DNA from: Blautia sp.
GTDB taxonomy: Bacteria; Bacillota; Clostridia; Lachnospirales; Lachnospiraceae
Length of the DNA stretch: 62,117 nucleotides
Assembly (NCBI GenBank): GCA_023663685.1
Contig: JAMPHB010000007.1
Span: forward strand, 1-62,117
Reading direction: 5' to 3'
Numbering within the stretch: position 1 is the first letter of the stretch; the number at the start of each line of letters is the position of its first letter. This document shows, piece after piece, positions 35,267 to 46,200 of the stretch. The translations under genes and the position numbers were made by a program. The notes under the pieces are model-generated. The model did not search any database and had not been told where the DNA came from. It worked only from the letters and a program-made list of their open reading frames with translations.

Positions 35267-36238
35267 CTATACCAGCGATTTGGAAATCTGGTACATGTAC
35301 TCATCGACGCCCTTCTGCATCGCCAAGGCTTCATCGATATCAAAGTCAATAAACTTACCGGCGTTGTGCGCCACTACGCGATTGCTCTTGCCCTCACAGA
35401 GCAGATCCACTGCCATCGCTCCCATAGTGGTCGCATACACACGATCCTTACAAGTCGGACTGCCGCCACGCTGCATATGTCCTAAAATGGTCGCCCGGGT
35501 CTCTACCCCGGTGGCCTCCTCAATTCGTTTTGCCATGCTCTGGGAATGTCCGATTCCCTCCGCATTGATGATGATATAATGCTGCTTCCCCATCTGGCGG
35601 GCATTCAGCACCTGATCAATCAGACGCTGCTCGTCGTAGTCATACTTCTCTGGAAGCAGAACCTCCTCCGCTCCGTTCGCAAGACCGCACCACAGTGCGA
35701 TATGTCCGGCGCCCCTGCCCATCACCTCGATGATTGAGCATCTCTCATGGGAGGTAGAGGTATCCCTCACCTTGTCAATGGCCTCCATCGCCGTGTTCAC
35801 AGCGGTGTCAAAGCCGACCGTGTAGTCCGTGCAGGCAATGTCCAGATCAATCGTTCCCGGAACTCCGATCGTGTTGATTCCAAGGCCTGCCAGCTTCTGC
35901 GCCCCCTTGAAGGAACCGTCTCCGCCTATTACAACCATTGCATCGATGCCATACTTCCGGCAGATTTCCGCCCCCTTCATCTGTCCCTCTGCTGTCTCGA
36001 ACTCCTTGCACCGGGCGGTCTGTAAAATCGTGCCTCCCCGGGAGATGGTATCAGAGACACTCTTTGCATCCATGTCAATAATCTCTTCGTTCAGAAGTCC
36101 GGCATAACCCCTCTTGATTCCCTTGACCAGCTTGCCCTTGGAAAGTGACTGCCGAACCACTGCGCGTATCGCCGCATTCATTCCGGGTGCATCTCCGCCG
36201 CTGGTGAGAACACCTATCGTATTAATCTCTTTTGCCAT
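35267..36238 (-). CDS. pfkA: 6-phosphofructokinase (ATP-dependent type), unusual TIDLD motif
   Basis: A 323-residue phosphofructokinase, the committed step of glycolysis. ATP site: LTSGGDAPGMNAAIRAVVR and GGDGSFKGA, where Gly rather than Asp indicates ATP use. The active-site loop, normally PGTIDND, reads PGTIDLD: both Asp residues are kept but Asn is replaced by Leu. Other motifs (GFDTAVNTAMEAIDKVRDTS, EVMGRGAGHIAL, LGHMQRGGSPTCKDR) are intact. The ATG at 36238 lies 8 bases after GGAGG. It follows dnaE, a common Firmicute arrangement. Confidence 0.95.
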   Translation of the reverse strand: MAKEINTIGVLTSGGDAPGMNAAIRAVVRQSLSKGKLVKGIKRGYAGLLNEEIIDMDAKSVSDTISRGGTILQTARCKEFETAEGQMKGAEICRKYGIDAMVVIGGDGSFKGAQKLAGLGINTIGVPGTIDLDIACTDYTVGFDTAVNTAMEAIDKVRDTSTSHERCSIIEVMGRGAGHIALWCGLANGAEEVLLPEKYDYDEQRLIDQVLNARQMGKQHYIIINAEGIGHSQSMAKRIEEATGVETRATILGHMQRGGSPTCKDRVYATTMGAMAVDLLCEGKSNRVVAHNAGKFIDFDIDEALAMQKGVDEYMYQISKSLV

Positions 36239-36296
36239 CGCTATGTCCTCCATATGTTAAAAATTCTCTTATTTTCCAATTGCTTATATTTTATAC

Positions 36297-39200
36297 TTAT
36301 TGCGGGAAATTTTCAATATTCTTTTCTATAAGTTTAAGATTATTTTCACCCACAAAGGCCGCCAGCGCATCCAAAAGCTCTCCCCTGGCAGAAATCGCAC
36401 GGTTTTCGCCAAGCCTCTTCACTGCCCGCGGCTTTTCCACATAGATTACTACCTCGTCCCTGCCCTCCGACCGGGCAAGCAGGCCGTCCAGCTGCTGCTC
36501 CCGCTCCAGAAACGCCTCCTTGGTGGGAAATTTCAGCCAGACCTCCCGGCTGGTGTCGTCAAAGGGAACAATCCTCTCGCAGATCAGCCTGCCGTCCTGC
36601 TCCTCCTCCACCGTGACCCTGCCCACGACGAACACCTTGCCGTCCTGCGTGAGCAGATGCTGGTAACGCTCATAATCCTTCGGAAAAACAATGACCTCCA
36701 CATTCCCCGTCAGATCCTCAATACTGACATAGGCCATCGCCTGATTCGTGCGCGTAAATTTGACGCTCTTTGACGCAATCACGCCGCCGATCACCACATG
36801 CGCGTTGTCCTTCACCGAAAGCGTCCCCGTCTCGTCCTCCCGCACAAAATCCGCCGCGTTCGCCGTGACATTCTTCTTCATCTTGTCCAGATACTCCTCC
36901 AGCGGGTGTCCGCTCAGGTAAATGCCCAGCACTTCCTTCTCAAAGCCCAAAAGCATCTCCTTTTCGTATTCGCCCACCTCCGGGTAGCGGATGGTGTAGG
37001 CCTTTTTCTCCTCCTCGCCCACAAGGTCAAAAAGGCTCATCTGCCCCGACATGGAGGCCTTTTTCTCCCTCGTGGCATTGTCCACAAGGGCGGAGTGTAC
37101 CATGACCATCTGCCGCCTCGTGCCGTCTAAGCTGTCGCAGGCACCCGCCTTGATCAGATTCTCGATGGCCTTCTTGTTGACCTCCCGCTCCACGACGCGC
37201 TCAATAAAATCCTGCAGCGTCCGGTAGGAGCCGCCAAGCTCCCTCTCCGCGATAATCCGGTCAATGACCGTCCGCCCCAGGGCCTTGATGGCGTAAAGGC
37301 CGTAGCGCACATTCTCCCCCTCCGCAGTGAATGTTCCCTGCCCCACATTGATATCGGGCGGAAGCACCCCTATGCCCATCTCCTTACAATGCAGCAGATA
37401 CTCCGCCAGCTTACCGGCATTGTCAATCACCGAGGTCATCAGCGCCGCCATAAACTCCACCGGATAATAGCATTTGAGCCACGCCGTCTGTAAGCTGATC
37501 ACCGCGTAGGCCGCCGCGTGGGACTTGTTAAAGGCGTACTTGGCAAAATCAATCATTGAATCATAGATGCGGTTGGCCGCCTCCTCGGCGATGCCGTTTT
37601 TGACACAGCCTGCAATTCCCCGCTCCCCGTCGCCGTAGACAAAGCTCTTTCTCTCCTCGTCAATGACGTACTGTTTTTTCTTGCTCATGGCTCTGCGGAT
37701 ATTGTCCGCCTGCCCCATGGTGTAGCCCGCCAGACTCTGCACGATCTGCATGACCTGCTCCTGATAGACGATGCACCCGTAGGTGGACTCTAAAATCGGC
37801 TTTAACTCCGGCGTCACATAGGTGACCGCGCCCGGGTCATTCTTGCCACGAATGTAATTGGGAATAAATTCCATAGGCCCCGGCCGGTAGAGGGAGATTC
37901 CCGCGACAATGTCCTCAAAGTTCTGCGGCTTTAACTCTTTCATAAAGTTCTGCATTCCCCCGGACTCCAGCTGGAACACCCCTTCGGTGCGCCCGGTTCC
38001 GATAAAATCCAGCGCGCCTTTGTCATTCAAATCAATCTTGTCAATGTCGATTTCCTCTCCCCTGGACAAGCGAATATTTTTGACCGCATCCTTTAACACC
38101 GTCAGCGTCCGAAGCCCGAGAAAGTCCATCTTTAAAAGCCCCAGCTCCTCCAGCTGCACCATATTGTACTCGGCGGTGGGGCTGCCGTCGTTCGCCCTGC
38201 CCAGCGGCACATAGTCGCTGGCCACGCCGGGATAGATTACCACTCCCGCCGCGTGGACAGAAGTGTGGTTCGGCAGCCCCTCCAGCCGCTTCGCCATGTC
38301 GATGAGCTCGTGCATCTTCGGATCGCCCTCATAGAGGCTGCGAAACTCCTGATTGATCTGCAGCGCCCGGTCAATGGTGATGTTGAGCTCCGAGGGCACC
38401 AGCTTTGACACCCGGTTCATCTCCGCATAGGGAAAATCCAGCGCTTTCCCCACCGCCTTGATCACACCGCGCGCCGCCATCGTTCCGAATGTAACGATCT
38501 GGGTCACGGATTCCTGCCCGTATTTTTCCGCCACATACTCGATCACCCGGTAGCGCTCCGCGTACTCAAAATCCACGTCGATATCGGGCATGGACACCCT
38601 CTCCGGGTTCAAAAAACGCTCAAAGAGCAGATTGTATTTTACCGGATCAATATTCGTAATCCCGGTACAGTAGCACACCCGGCTGCCTGCGCCGGAGCCT
38701 CTTCCGGGTCCCACCCAGCAGTCGTGGTTCTTCGCCCAGTTGATGTAATCCCACACAATCAGAATATATTCGACAAACCCCATTTTTTGAATGACGTCCA
38801 GCTCGTATTTCATATCCTGATAGATGTTCTTACAGTCTTCCCCGGAATATTCGCTGTTATCCGTGTATTTCTCTTTAAAACCCTGCTCGCACAGCGCGTT
38901 CAAAAAATCCCACGCGCTCCCATAACCCCCGGGAACCTCGTATTTGGGAATCTTATAATTGCCAAACTCCAGCGTCACATGGCAGCGGTCGGCAATCTTC
39001 TGCGTGTTCTCCACCGCTTCCTGCGCATAGGGAAACAGCGCGCGCATCTGCTCCTCGCTCTTGACATAGAACTGGCCGCCCTCATAGCGCATCCGGTTCT
39101 CGTCCGTAATCTTTTTTCCGGTCTGGATGCACAAAAGCACGTCGTGCGCCTCCACGTCGTCCTCGTAGGTATAGTGCACGTCATTGGTGCACACCAGCCC

Positions 39201-39797
39201 GATGCCCAGCTCCTTACTCATCCGCAAAAGCTGCTGGTTCACCAGCTTTTGATCGGCAAGCCCGTGATCCTGCAGCTCCAGAAAAAAATTGTCCTTTCCA
39301 AAGCACTGTGCATATTTTTCGGCGACCGCTTTCGCCTCCTCGTAAAAGCCCCGGACAATATAGCGGGGGATCTCCCCGGCAAGGCAGGCGGAGAGGCAGA
39401 TCAGACCCTCGTGATAGTTTTCCAGCGTCTCAAAATCCACCCGCGGCCTGTAATAGTACCCTTCCGTGAAGCCAATCGAAACAATCTTCATCAGGTTCCG
39501 GTAGCCGACGTTATTTTCCGCCAGCAGAATGAGATGGTAGTAGCGGTCCTCGCCGTGCCCCAGCTCTCTGTCAAAGCGGGAGCCCGGCGACACATAGATT
39601 TCACAGCCGATGACCGGGTTGATCCCCGCATTTTTCGCGGTCTTGTAGAACTCCACCACACCATACATCACGCCGTGGTCTGTGATCGCCGCGCTGTCCA
39701 TTCCCAGCGCCTTCACCCGCTCCACATACTCTTTAATCTTATTGGAGCCATCCAGCAGGGAATATTCCGTGTGGGTGTGTAAATGCGTAAAAGCCAT
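36297..39797 (-). CDS. dnaE: DNA polymerase III alpha subunit DnaE
   Basis: A 1166-residue DnaE-type polymerase. The N-terminal PHP domain has HLHTHTEYSLLDG and ITDHGVMYG. The polymerase core carries the Asp triad in MPDIDVDFEY and later motifs (GPGRGSGAGSRVCYC, VHAAGVVIYP). A helix-hairpin-helix region and an OB-fold (VVIGGVIASKSVKFTRTNQAMAYVSIEDLTG) lie near the C terminus. In low-GC Gram-positives DnaE handles initiation of strand synthesis beside PolC. Length is normal. It lies 58 bases upstream of the pfkA start. Confidence 0.97.
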   Translation of the reverse strand: MAFTHLHTHTEYSLLDGSNKIKEYVERVKALGMDSAAITDHGVMYGVVEFYKTAKNAGINPVIGCEIYVSPGSRFDRELGHGEDRYYHLILLAENNVGYRNLMKIVSIGFTEGYYYRPRVDFETLENYHEGLICLSACLAGEIPRYIVRGFYEEAKAVAEKYAQCFGKDNFFLELQDHGLADQKLVNQQLLRMSKELGIGLVCTNDVHYTYEDDVEAHDVLLCIQTGKKITDENRMRYEGGQFYVKSEEQMRALFPYAQEAVENTQKIADRCHVTLEFGNYKIPKYEVPGGYGSAWDFLNALCEQGFKEKYTDNSEYSGEDCKNIYQDMKYELDVIQKMGFVEYILIVWDYINWAKNHDCWVGPGRGSGAGSRVCYCTGITNIDPVKYNLLFERFLNPERVSMPDIDVDFEYAERYRVIEYVAEKYGQESVTQIVTFGTMAARGVIKAVGKALDFPYAEMNRVSKLVPSELNITIDRALQINQEFRSLYEGDPKMHELIDMAKRLEGLPNHTSVHAAGVVIYPGVASDYVPLGRANDGSPTAEYNMVQLEELGLLKMDFLGLRTLTVLKDAVKNIRLSRGEEIDIDKIDLNDKGALDFIGTGRTEGVFQLESGGMQNFMKELKPQNFEDIVAGISLYRPGPMEFIPNYIRGKNDPGAVTYVTPELKPILESTYGCIVYQEQVMQIVQSLAGYTMGQADNIRRAMSKKKQYVIDEERKSFVYGDGERGIAGCVKNGIAEEAANRIYDSMIDFAKYAFNKSHAAAYAVISLQTAWLKCYYPVEFMAALMTSVIDNAGKLAEYLLHCKEMGIGVLPPDINVGQGTFTAEGENVRYGLYAIKALGRTVIDRIIAERELGGSYRTLQDFIERVVEREVNKKAIENLIKAGACDSLDGTRRQMVMVHSALVDNATREKKASMSGQMSLFDLVGEEEKKAYTIRYPEVGEYEKEMLLGFEKEVLGIYLSGHPLEEYLDKMKKNVTANAADFVREDETGTLSVKDNAHVVIGGVIASKSVKFTRTNQAMAYVSIEDLTGNVEVIVFPKDYERYQHLLTQDGKVFVVGRVTVEEEQDGRLICERIVPFDDTSREVWLKFPTKEAFLEREQQLDGLLARSEGRDEVVIYVEKPRAVKRLGENRAISARGELLDALAAFVGENNLKLIEKNIENFPQ

Positions 39798-39809
39798 AGT
39801 CTTTTCTCC

Positions 39810-40625
39810 CTATATCCCAAGCCCCAGCGCATAACAGAGCAGCGACAAAAGCAGCAGATGCACCGGGTAAAAGGCGTAAAAGAAATACTTCATCTGCAGT
39901 CCCCGCTTTCCGTTGTAAAAATAGAGCGGAAGCAGCATAAGAAGCGCGACAATCTCAAGGCCGTCGGACAAGAACGCCAGCACCAGCACCGCCAGCGCAA
40001 AGCCCGTCATACGGTGCTCTTTAAACACATAGATCACAAAAATCGCCAGCACGCCGCAGGCGCCGTAATCCGTGCGCAGCGCAAACTCCGCAATCCCGCA
40101 GCCCGCCAGAAGGACAATTGCCACAAGGACGCTCCTTAACGCTCCGGCCGCCCGGCCGCCCTCCGGCCTGCCTGACGGAAACTTCTCCCGTATCCACTCC
40201 GCCCCCGTCAGCACCAGAAGCCCTGTTAAGAGCGTAAAAAACACATTGCCGCTTGCCATGCTGAAAAAGGAGCGGTGAAATGCCATATCGAAGGGAATCT
40301 CCGACACCAGCGCGAAAATAAACAGCCGCAGCGCATATTTCGCCCTGCTCTTCGTGTAGCAAAAGCCCTCCACAAGAAGAAAACAGTAGATGGGAAATGC
40401 CATGCGCCCGATGCCGCGAAGCAGCGTATACAGACTATAGAACGAATCCATATTTGCGCTCGTGATGGGCGCCCATCTCGGCCTGCGCTCCAGCATTCTA
40501 AGCAGAAGCGTCGCCGCCGTGTGGTCAATAAGCATCGTCACTACCGCAATCAGCTTGAGCGTGCTCCCGGAAATACCGCGCGCCCCGCCCGCCTTTTCCA
40601 TACCCATTCTATTTCCCTGATCCAT
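39810..40625 (-). CDS. TraX family membrane protein
   Basis: A 271-residue protein with about eight membrane helices and the TraX signature GSTLKLIAVVTMLIDHTAA, then RGIGRMAFPIYCFLLVEGFCYTKSRAKYALRLFIFALVSEIPFD. TraX acetylates F-pilin in the F plasmid; chromosomal homologues are acyltransferase-like proteins of unknown target. The ATG at 40625 lies just after GGGGAGGAGG. Its stop is 12 bases before dnaE. Confidence 0.88.
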   Translation of the reverse strand: MDQGNRMGMEKAGGARGISGSTLKLIAVVTMLIDHTAATLLLRMLERRPRWAPITSANMDSFYSLYTLLRGIGRMAFPIYCFLLVEGFCYTKSRAKYALRLFIFALVSEIPFDMAFHRSFFSMASGNVFFTLLTGLLVLTGAEWIREKFPSGRPEGGRAAGALRSVLVAIVLLAGCGIAEFALRTDYGACGVLAIFVIYVFKEHRMTGFALAVLVLAFLSDGLEIVALLMLLPLYFYNGKRGLQMKYFFYAFYPVHLLLLSLLCYALGLGI

Positions 40626-40690
40626 TCCAGCCTCCTCCCCGGCCACAGACTATATCCTGTCGTAGTTTGCCGTTCCCTCTATAGTACAAG

Positions 40691-40714
40691 AAGGCGCAGA
40701 ACATACCGCGCCTT
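40691..40714 (-). terminator. Terminator of glgP
   Basis: A 7-bp stem AAGGCGC/GCGCCTT with a 10-base loop, 25 bases past the glgP stop on the minus strand. The stem is followed by CTTGTAC rather than a strong T-run, so efficiency may be moderate. Confidence 0.5.
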
Positions 40715-40738
40715 CCTACTCTATGCTTCCCGTCCTGA

Positions 40739-43207
40739 TTAAATTCCGGATAAATTCACCCGAATCTTATCCAGCTTCCAAATCTCGTCCACATACTCCT
40801 GAATCGTGCGGTCGGAGGAGAATTTCCCTACATGGGCAATATTTAAAATTGCACTTTTCGCCCAGGCCGTCTTGTTCTGGTAATATGCGTTGACCTTCTC
40901 CTGCGCCCTCGTGTAAGCCCTGAAATCCGCCAGAATGAAATAGCGGTCGGCCACCTGCCCCTGCTGGGGATTTAAGAGCGAATTGTACAGCTCCCTGAAC
41001 AGCTCTCTGTCATTGTGGGCGTATGTGCCGTCCACCAGCTGGTTCAGCACCTGCCTGAGTCCCTCGTCATTGTTGTAGACGTCGATGGGGTTGTAATCCT
41101 TGCGGTTCTCATGGGCAATGACCTCCTCCGCGCTCATGCCGAAGATAAAGATATTGTCCGCCCCCACTTCCTCGTACATCTCTACATTGGCGCCGTCCAT
41201 CGTACCCACCGTAATTGCGCCGTTTAGCATAAACTTCATGTTGCCGGTGCCGGAGGCCTCCTTGCTGGCCGTGGAAATCTGCTCGCTGACGTCCGCCGCC
41301 GCAAAGATCATCTCCGCCACGGATACCCGGTAATCCTCGATAAATACCACCTTGATCCTGCCGCGGATCGACGGATCGTTGTTGACCACATCCGCCACCG
41401 TATTGATGAGCTTGATGGTATTTTTCGCAGTGCGGTAGCCTGCCGCCGCCTTCGCTCCAAAGATAAAGGTCGTCGGGTAGAAATCCATGTCCGGATTCTG
41501 CCTCAGCTGGTTGTAGAGATCCATCACATGCAGAATGTTCATAAACTGGCGCTTATACTCATGCAGACGCTTCACCTGCACGTCAAAAATGGAGTTCGGA
41601 TCCACATCGACGCCGTTATGCTCCTTGATGTATTTTGCAAGGCGCACCTTGTTCTGGTACTTAATCTTGCGGAATTCCGCCTGCGCCTTCGTATCGTTCG
41701 CAATCCTCGTCAGCCGCTCCACTTTGGAAAGGTCTGTCTCCCAGCCGGCTCCCGCGTACCTTGTCACAAAGTCCGCAAGCAGCGGATTGCCGTGCGCCAG
41801 AAAACGTCTCTGCGTGATGCCGTTGGTCTTATTGTTGAACTTCCACGGGAACATCTCATAGAAATCCCGCAGCTCCTGATTTTTCAAAATATCCGTGTGC
41901 AGCCTTGCCACGCCGTTGACAGAAAAGCCCGCAACAATCGCGAGATGCGCCATGCGCACCTGGCCGTCGTAGAGGATCGCCATCTTCTTGATCTTCTCCT
42001 GGTTGCCGGGATAACGCTCCTCAATCTGCAGCTTAAAGCGGCGGTTGATCTCCTCCACAATCTGGTACACTCTGGGCAAAAGCCTCTGGAAAATCTCGAT
42101 CGGCCACTTCTCCAGCGCCTCCGCCATGATCGTATGGTTCGTATATGCCACGGAGTGGGTCGTGATATCCCACGCCTCCTCCCACGGCAGCTTCTCCTCG
42201 TCCACAAGAATGCGCATAAGCTCCGCCACTGCCACCGTCGGGTGGGTATCGTTCATCTGGAACACCACCTTATTCGGCAGCTCCTTAAGATCGCTGTGAT
42301 GTTTCTTAAAGCGGTCAAGCGCGCGCTGAATGCTGGCAGAGACAAAGAAATACTGCTGCTTTAGGCGCAGCTCCTTCCCCTTGACATGGTTGTCATTGGG
42401 ATAGAGCACCTCCACCAGATTTCTCGCAAGATTCTCCTGCTCCACCGCCTTCTCATAATCTCCCTTGTCAAAGGAATCCAGCCGGAACTCCTCCTTGGGC
42501 TGCGCGTCCCATATCATCAGGGAATCCACCACATGGTTGCCGTAGCCCACAATCGGCATATCGTAGGGAACCGCAAGGACAGACTGGTAGTCCGCCTGAC
42601 GGAAACAAACTTCGCCGCTCTCATCGTTGTAGGCCTCCACCCGGCCGCCGAACTTGACCTCGTAGCAATACTCCGGCCGGCGGAGTTCGAAGGGATAACC
42701 GTCCTTTAACCAGTTGTCCGGCACCTCCACCTGAAAACCGTCCACGATCTGCTGCTTAAACATGCCGTAACGGTAACGGATGCCGCAGCCGTATGCGGAG
42801 TACCCGAGAGTCGCAAGCGAATCCATAAAGCAGGCTGCCAGGCGTCCCAGGCCGCCGTTGCCGAGAGCCGGATCCGGCTCCTGATCCTCAATCACGGAAA
42901 GATCTAAGCCCAGCTCCTCCAAAGCCGCCCTGACCTCCCCGTATGCGCCGAGACTGATCAGGTTATTGCCCAAAGCCCTTCCCATCAGAAACTCCATGGA
43001 CATATAGTAGACGGTCTTCGGATCCTCCCTCTCGATGACCTGCTGCGTCGCCATCCACTCGTCCATGACCACATCCTTGACTGCCAGGGACACAGCCTGA
43101 TAAATCTCCTGCTGGCTTGCCTCCTTCAAAGTCTTCCGGTACATCCCCTTCACATTCTCGGTGACATTCCGAACAAACTCTCTCCTGCTGAATACTTTGT
43201 CTCTCAC
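40739..43207 (-). CDS. glgP: Glycogen/starch/maltodextrin phosphorylase
   Basis: An 822-residue GT35 phosphorylase that releases glucose 1-phosphate from alpha-1,4-glucans. PLP site: EASGTGNMKFMLNGAITVGTMDGANVEM, with the Schiff-base Lys in GNMKF. Other motifs are GNGGLGRLAACFMDS, FQMNDTHPTVAVAELMRIL and the HEYKRQFMN helix. No signal peptide. It starts at GTG behind GAGGAGG. Together with pullulanase and GH3 it supports internal storage-polysaccharide turnover. Confidence 0.97.
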   Translation of the reverse strand: MRDKVFSRREFVRNVTENVKGMYRKTLKEASQQEIYQAVSLAVKDVVMDEWMATQQVIEREDPKTVYYMSMEFLMGRALGNNLISLGAYGEVRAALEELGLDLSVIEDQEPDPALGNGGLGRLAACFMDSLATLGYSAYGCGIRYRYGMFKQQIVDGFQVEVPDNWLKDGYPFELRRPEYCYEVKFGGRVEAYNDESGEVCFRQADYQSVLAVPYDMPIVGYGNHVVDSLMIWDAQPKEEFRLDSFDKGDYEKAVEQENLARNLVEVLYPNDNHVKGKELRLKQQYFFVSASIQRALDRFKKHHSDLKELPNKVVFQMNDTHPTVAVAELMRILVDEEKLPWEEAWDITTHSVAYTNHTIMAEALEKWPIEIFQRLLPRVYQIVEEINRRFKLQIEERYPGNQEKIKKMAILYDGQVRMAHLAIVAGFSVNGVARLHTDILKNQELRDFYEMFPWKFNNKTNGITQRRFLAHGNPLLADFVTRYAGAGWETDLSKVERLTRIANDTKAQAEFRKIKYQNKVRLAKYIKEHNGVDVDPNSIFDVQVKRLHEYKRQFMNILHVMDLYNQLRQNPDMDFYPTTFIFGAKAAAGYRTAKNTIKLINTVADVVNNDPSIRGRIKVVFIEDYRVSVAEMIFAAADVSEQISTASKEASGTGNMKFMLNGAITVGTMDGANVEMYEEVGADNIFIFGMSAEEVIAHENRKDYNPIDVYNNDEGLRQVLNQLVDGTYAHNDRELFRELYNSLLNPQQGQVADRYFILADFRAYTRAQEKVNAYYQNKTAWAKSAILNIAHVGKFSSDRTIQEYVDEIWKLDKIRVNLSGI

Positions 43208-43268
43208 AATTACGCCTCCTCAAATTGTCAATATCTGATTCCCCCGGGCACATCATGCCCCATAACTG

Positions 43269-46200
43269 TTAAAGCTTCTCCACCGTAAGCGTTACCTTCT
43301 CGCCGTTGATATTCCACTCCTTCTGATACCCTGCGGCTGTCCCTGCCTCCAGCTTATCCGCCAGCACCTCTCCCATGATTTTTTCACCGTTGGCGGCAAA
43401 GATGCCCGCCACCTTCTCTCCGGCCGCGTATCCCACCGCAATGTGATCCATCACTTCAAAGCCAGCTTCCTTGCGCATCGTCTGGAGCTTGCTGACCAGC
43501 TCCCTGACAAAGCCCTCCTCAATGAGCGCGGGCGTCAGCGCCGTATCCATCACAACAGTGACCGTATTGTCTCCCTCGGTCACAAAGCCCTCGGCCTGCG
43601 TCATGGTAATCAGCAGATCCTCCTCCAATAATACAACTTCTTCACTGACACTGTCAAGCGTAAGGGAGCCGCTCTGACGCAGCTGTTCCATGGCCTTATT
43701 GCCGTCCAGCCCTGCAAGGGCTGTCTGAATCTGCTTTAAGTATTTCCCGTACTTTGGCCCCACCGTGCGAAGCTGCGGCTTGAACTGGTAATCTGTGTAA
43801 GCGGACACGTCCTCCGTAAATGTCACCTGCTTGACATTCAGCTCATCTGCAATGATATCCACATAAAATCCGTCCAGCGCCCGCTCCGCCTTTACATACA
43901 TCCGGCCGATGGGCTGGCGGTTCTTGATGCCCGCATTGTTTCTGGCCGCCCTTCCCATCACGACGATCTTAAGCACCTCGTCCATGGCCTGCTCTAAGTC
44001 CTTGTCGATGGCGGCTGCATCCACCACCGGATAATCGCACAGATGCACGGACTCCGGCGCGCTCTTGTCAACAGAGCAGACCAGATTGCGGTAAATGTCC
44101 TCGGTCATAAAAGGAATCATCGGGGTCGCCGCCTTGCTGATGGTGACAAGCGCCGTATATAAGGTCATGTAAGCGTTGATTTTATCCTGCTCCATGCCCT
44201 TCGCCCAGAAGCGCTCCCTTGAGCGGCGCACATACCAGTTGCTCATCTCATCCACAAACTCTTCCAGAAAACGCGCCGCCTCCGGTATGCGGTAATTTGA
44301 CAAATTATCATCGACCCCTGCCACGGCAGAATTCAGCTTTGACAAAAGCCACTTATCCATGACAGACAGCCCGCTGTAATCCAGCGTGTATTTCGTCGCA
44401 TCAAAATCGTCGATATTCGCGTACAGTACAAAGAATGCATAGGTGTTCCAGAGAGTCCCCATAAACTTCCGCTGTCCCTCCTGCACCAGCTTGCCGGAAA
44501 AACGCTTCGGAAGCCACGGTGCGCTGGCGGTGTAGAAATACCAGCGGATTGCGTCCGCCCCGTATGTCTCAAGCGCATCGAAGGGGTCAATGGCATTGCC
44601 TTTGGTTTTGCTCATCTTCTGGCCGTTCTCATCCTGGACATGCCCCAGCACGATCACGTTCTCATAGGGCGCCTTGTCGAATAAGAGCGTGGACTCCGCC
44701 ATCAGGGAATGGAACCACCCGCGCGTCTGATCCACCGCCTCGGAGATAAACTTCGCCGGGAATTGCTGCTCAAACAGCTCCTTGTTCTCAAAGGGATAGT
44801 GGTGCTGTGCAAAGGGCATCGCGCCGGAGTCAAACCAGCAGTCGATCACCTCCGGCACACGGCTCATCCGGCCGCCGCACTCAGGGCAGACCAGACGCAC
44901 CCCGTCGATGTAGGGGCGGTGCAGCTCCACCTTCGCCGCCGCCTCATCCTGCGCCTTTTCGGCCAGCTCCGCGCGGCTTCCGATGCATTCCCTGTGGCCG
45001 CAGGAACACTCCCAGATATTTAACGGCGTGCCCCAGTAACGGTTCCTTGATATCGCCCAGTCCTGAATGTTTTCCAGCCAGTTGCCGAAGCGGCCGCTTC
45101 CGATGGACTCGGGAATCCAGTTGACAGTATTGTTGTTCTTAATGAGAGCGTCCCGGATCTCCGTCTCCCTGATGTACCATGACTCTCTCGCATAGTAAAT
45201 CAGAGGCGTGTCACAGCGCCAGCAATGGGGATATTCATGCTCGAACTTCGGCGCTGAAAACAGCTGTCCCCTCGCGTCCAGATTTTTAATCACCTCCGGG
45301 TCCGCCTTTTTGACAAAGAGTCCCGCAAAGGGAGTCTCCTCCGTCATCTCACCCCTGCCGTCCACAAACTGGACAAAGGGCAGATCATAATTCCTGCCCA
45401 CATTCGCATCATCCTCGCCAAAGGCCGGGGCAATGTGTACGATTCCGGTACCGTCTGTCATGGTGACATAGCTGTCGCAGGTAACGTAAAAGCCCTTTTT
45501 CTGCTGGGCATCTGATGCGAGCTTTGCGCACTCGAACAAAGGCTCATACTCCCTGTGCTCCAGCTCTTTTCCGGTAAAGGTCTCCAGAACCTCGTAGGCC
45601 GCTGCCCCCTCCTCAGTATCTGCAAGGCTTCCCAGCACGGTATCCGCCAGCGCCTGCGCCAGATAATAGGTATAGCCGTCCGCCGCCTTCACTTTGACGT
45701 AGGTGTCCTCCGGGTTCACACAGAGGGCTACGTTGCTCGGCAGCGTCCAGGGCGTGGTCGTCCACACGAGAAAATATGCGTCCTCGCCCGCCGCCTTAAA
45801 GCGGGCAATGGCGGAGCGCTCCTTCACAGTCTTATAGCCCTGCGCCACCTCCTGCGCGGACAGCGGCGTACCACAGCGGGGACAGTAGGGCACGATCTTA
45901 AAGCCCTTGTACAAAAGTCCCTTGTTCCAGATTTCCTTTAACGCCCACCATTCGGACTCGATAAAATTGTCGTCATAGGTGACATAGGGATCGTCCATAT
46001 CCGCCCAGAAGCCCACGGTGCCGGAGAAATCCTCCCACATGCCCTTGTATTTCCACACAGATTCCTTGCACTGCTTAATAAAGGGTTCAAGGCCGTATGC
46101 CTCAATCTGATCCTTGCCGTCCAAGCCCAAAAGCTTCTCCACCTCAATCTCCACCGGAAGCCCGTGGGTGTCCCAGCCTGCCTTTCTCGGCACATACTTT

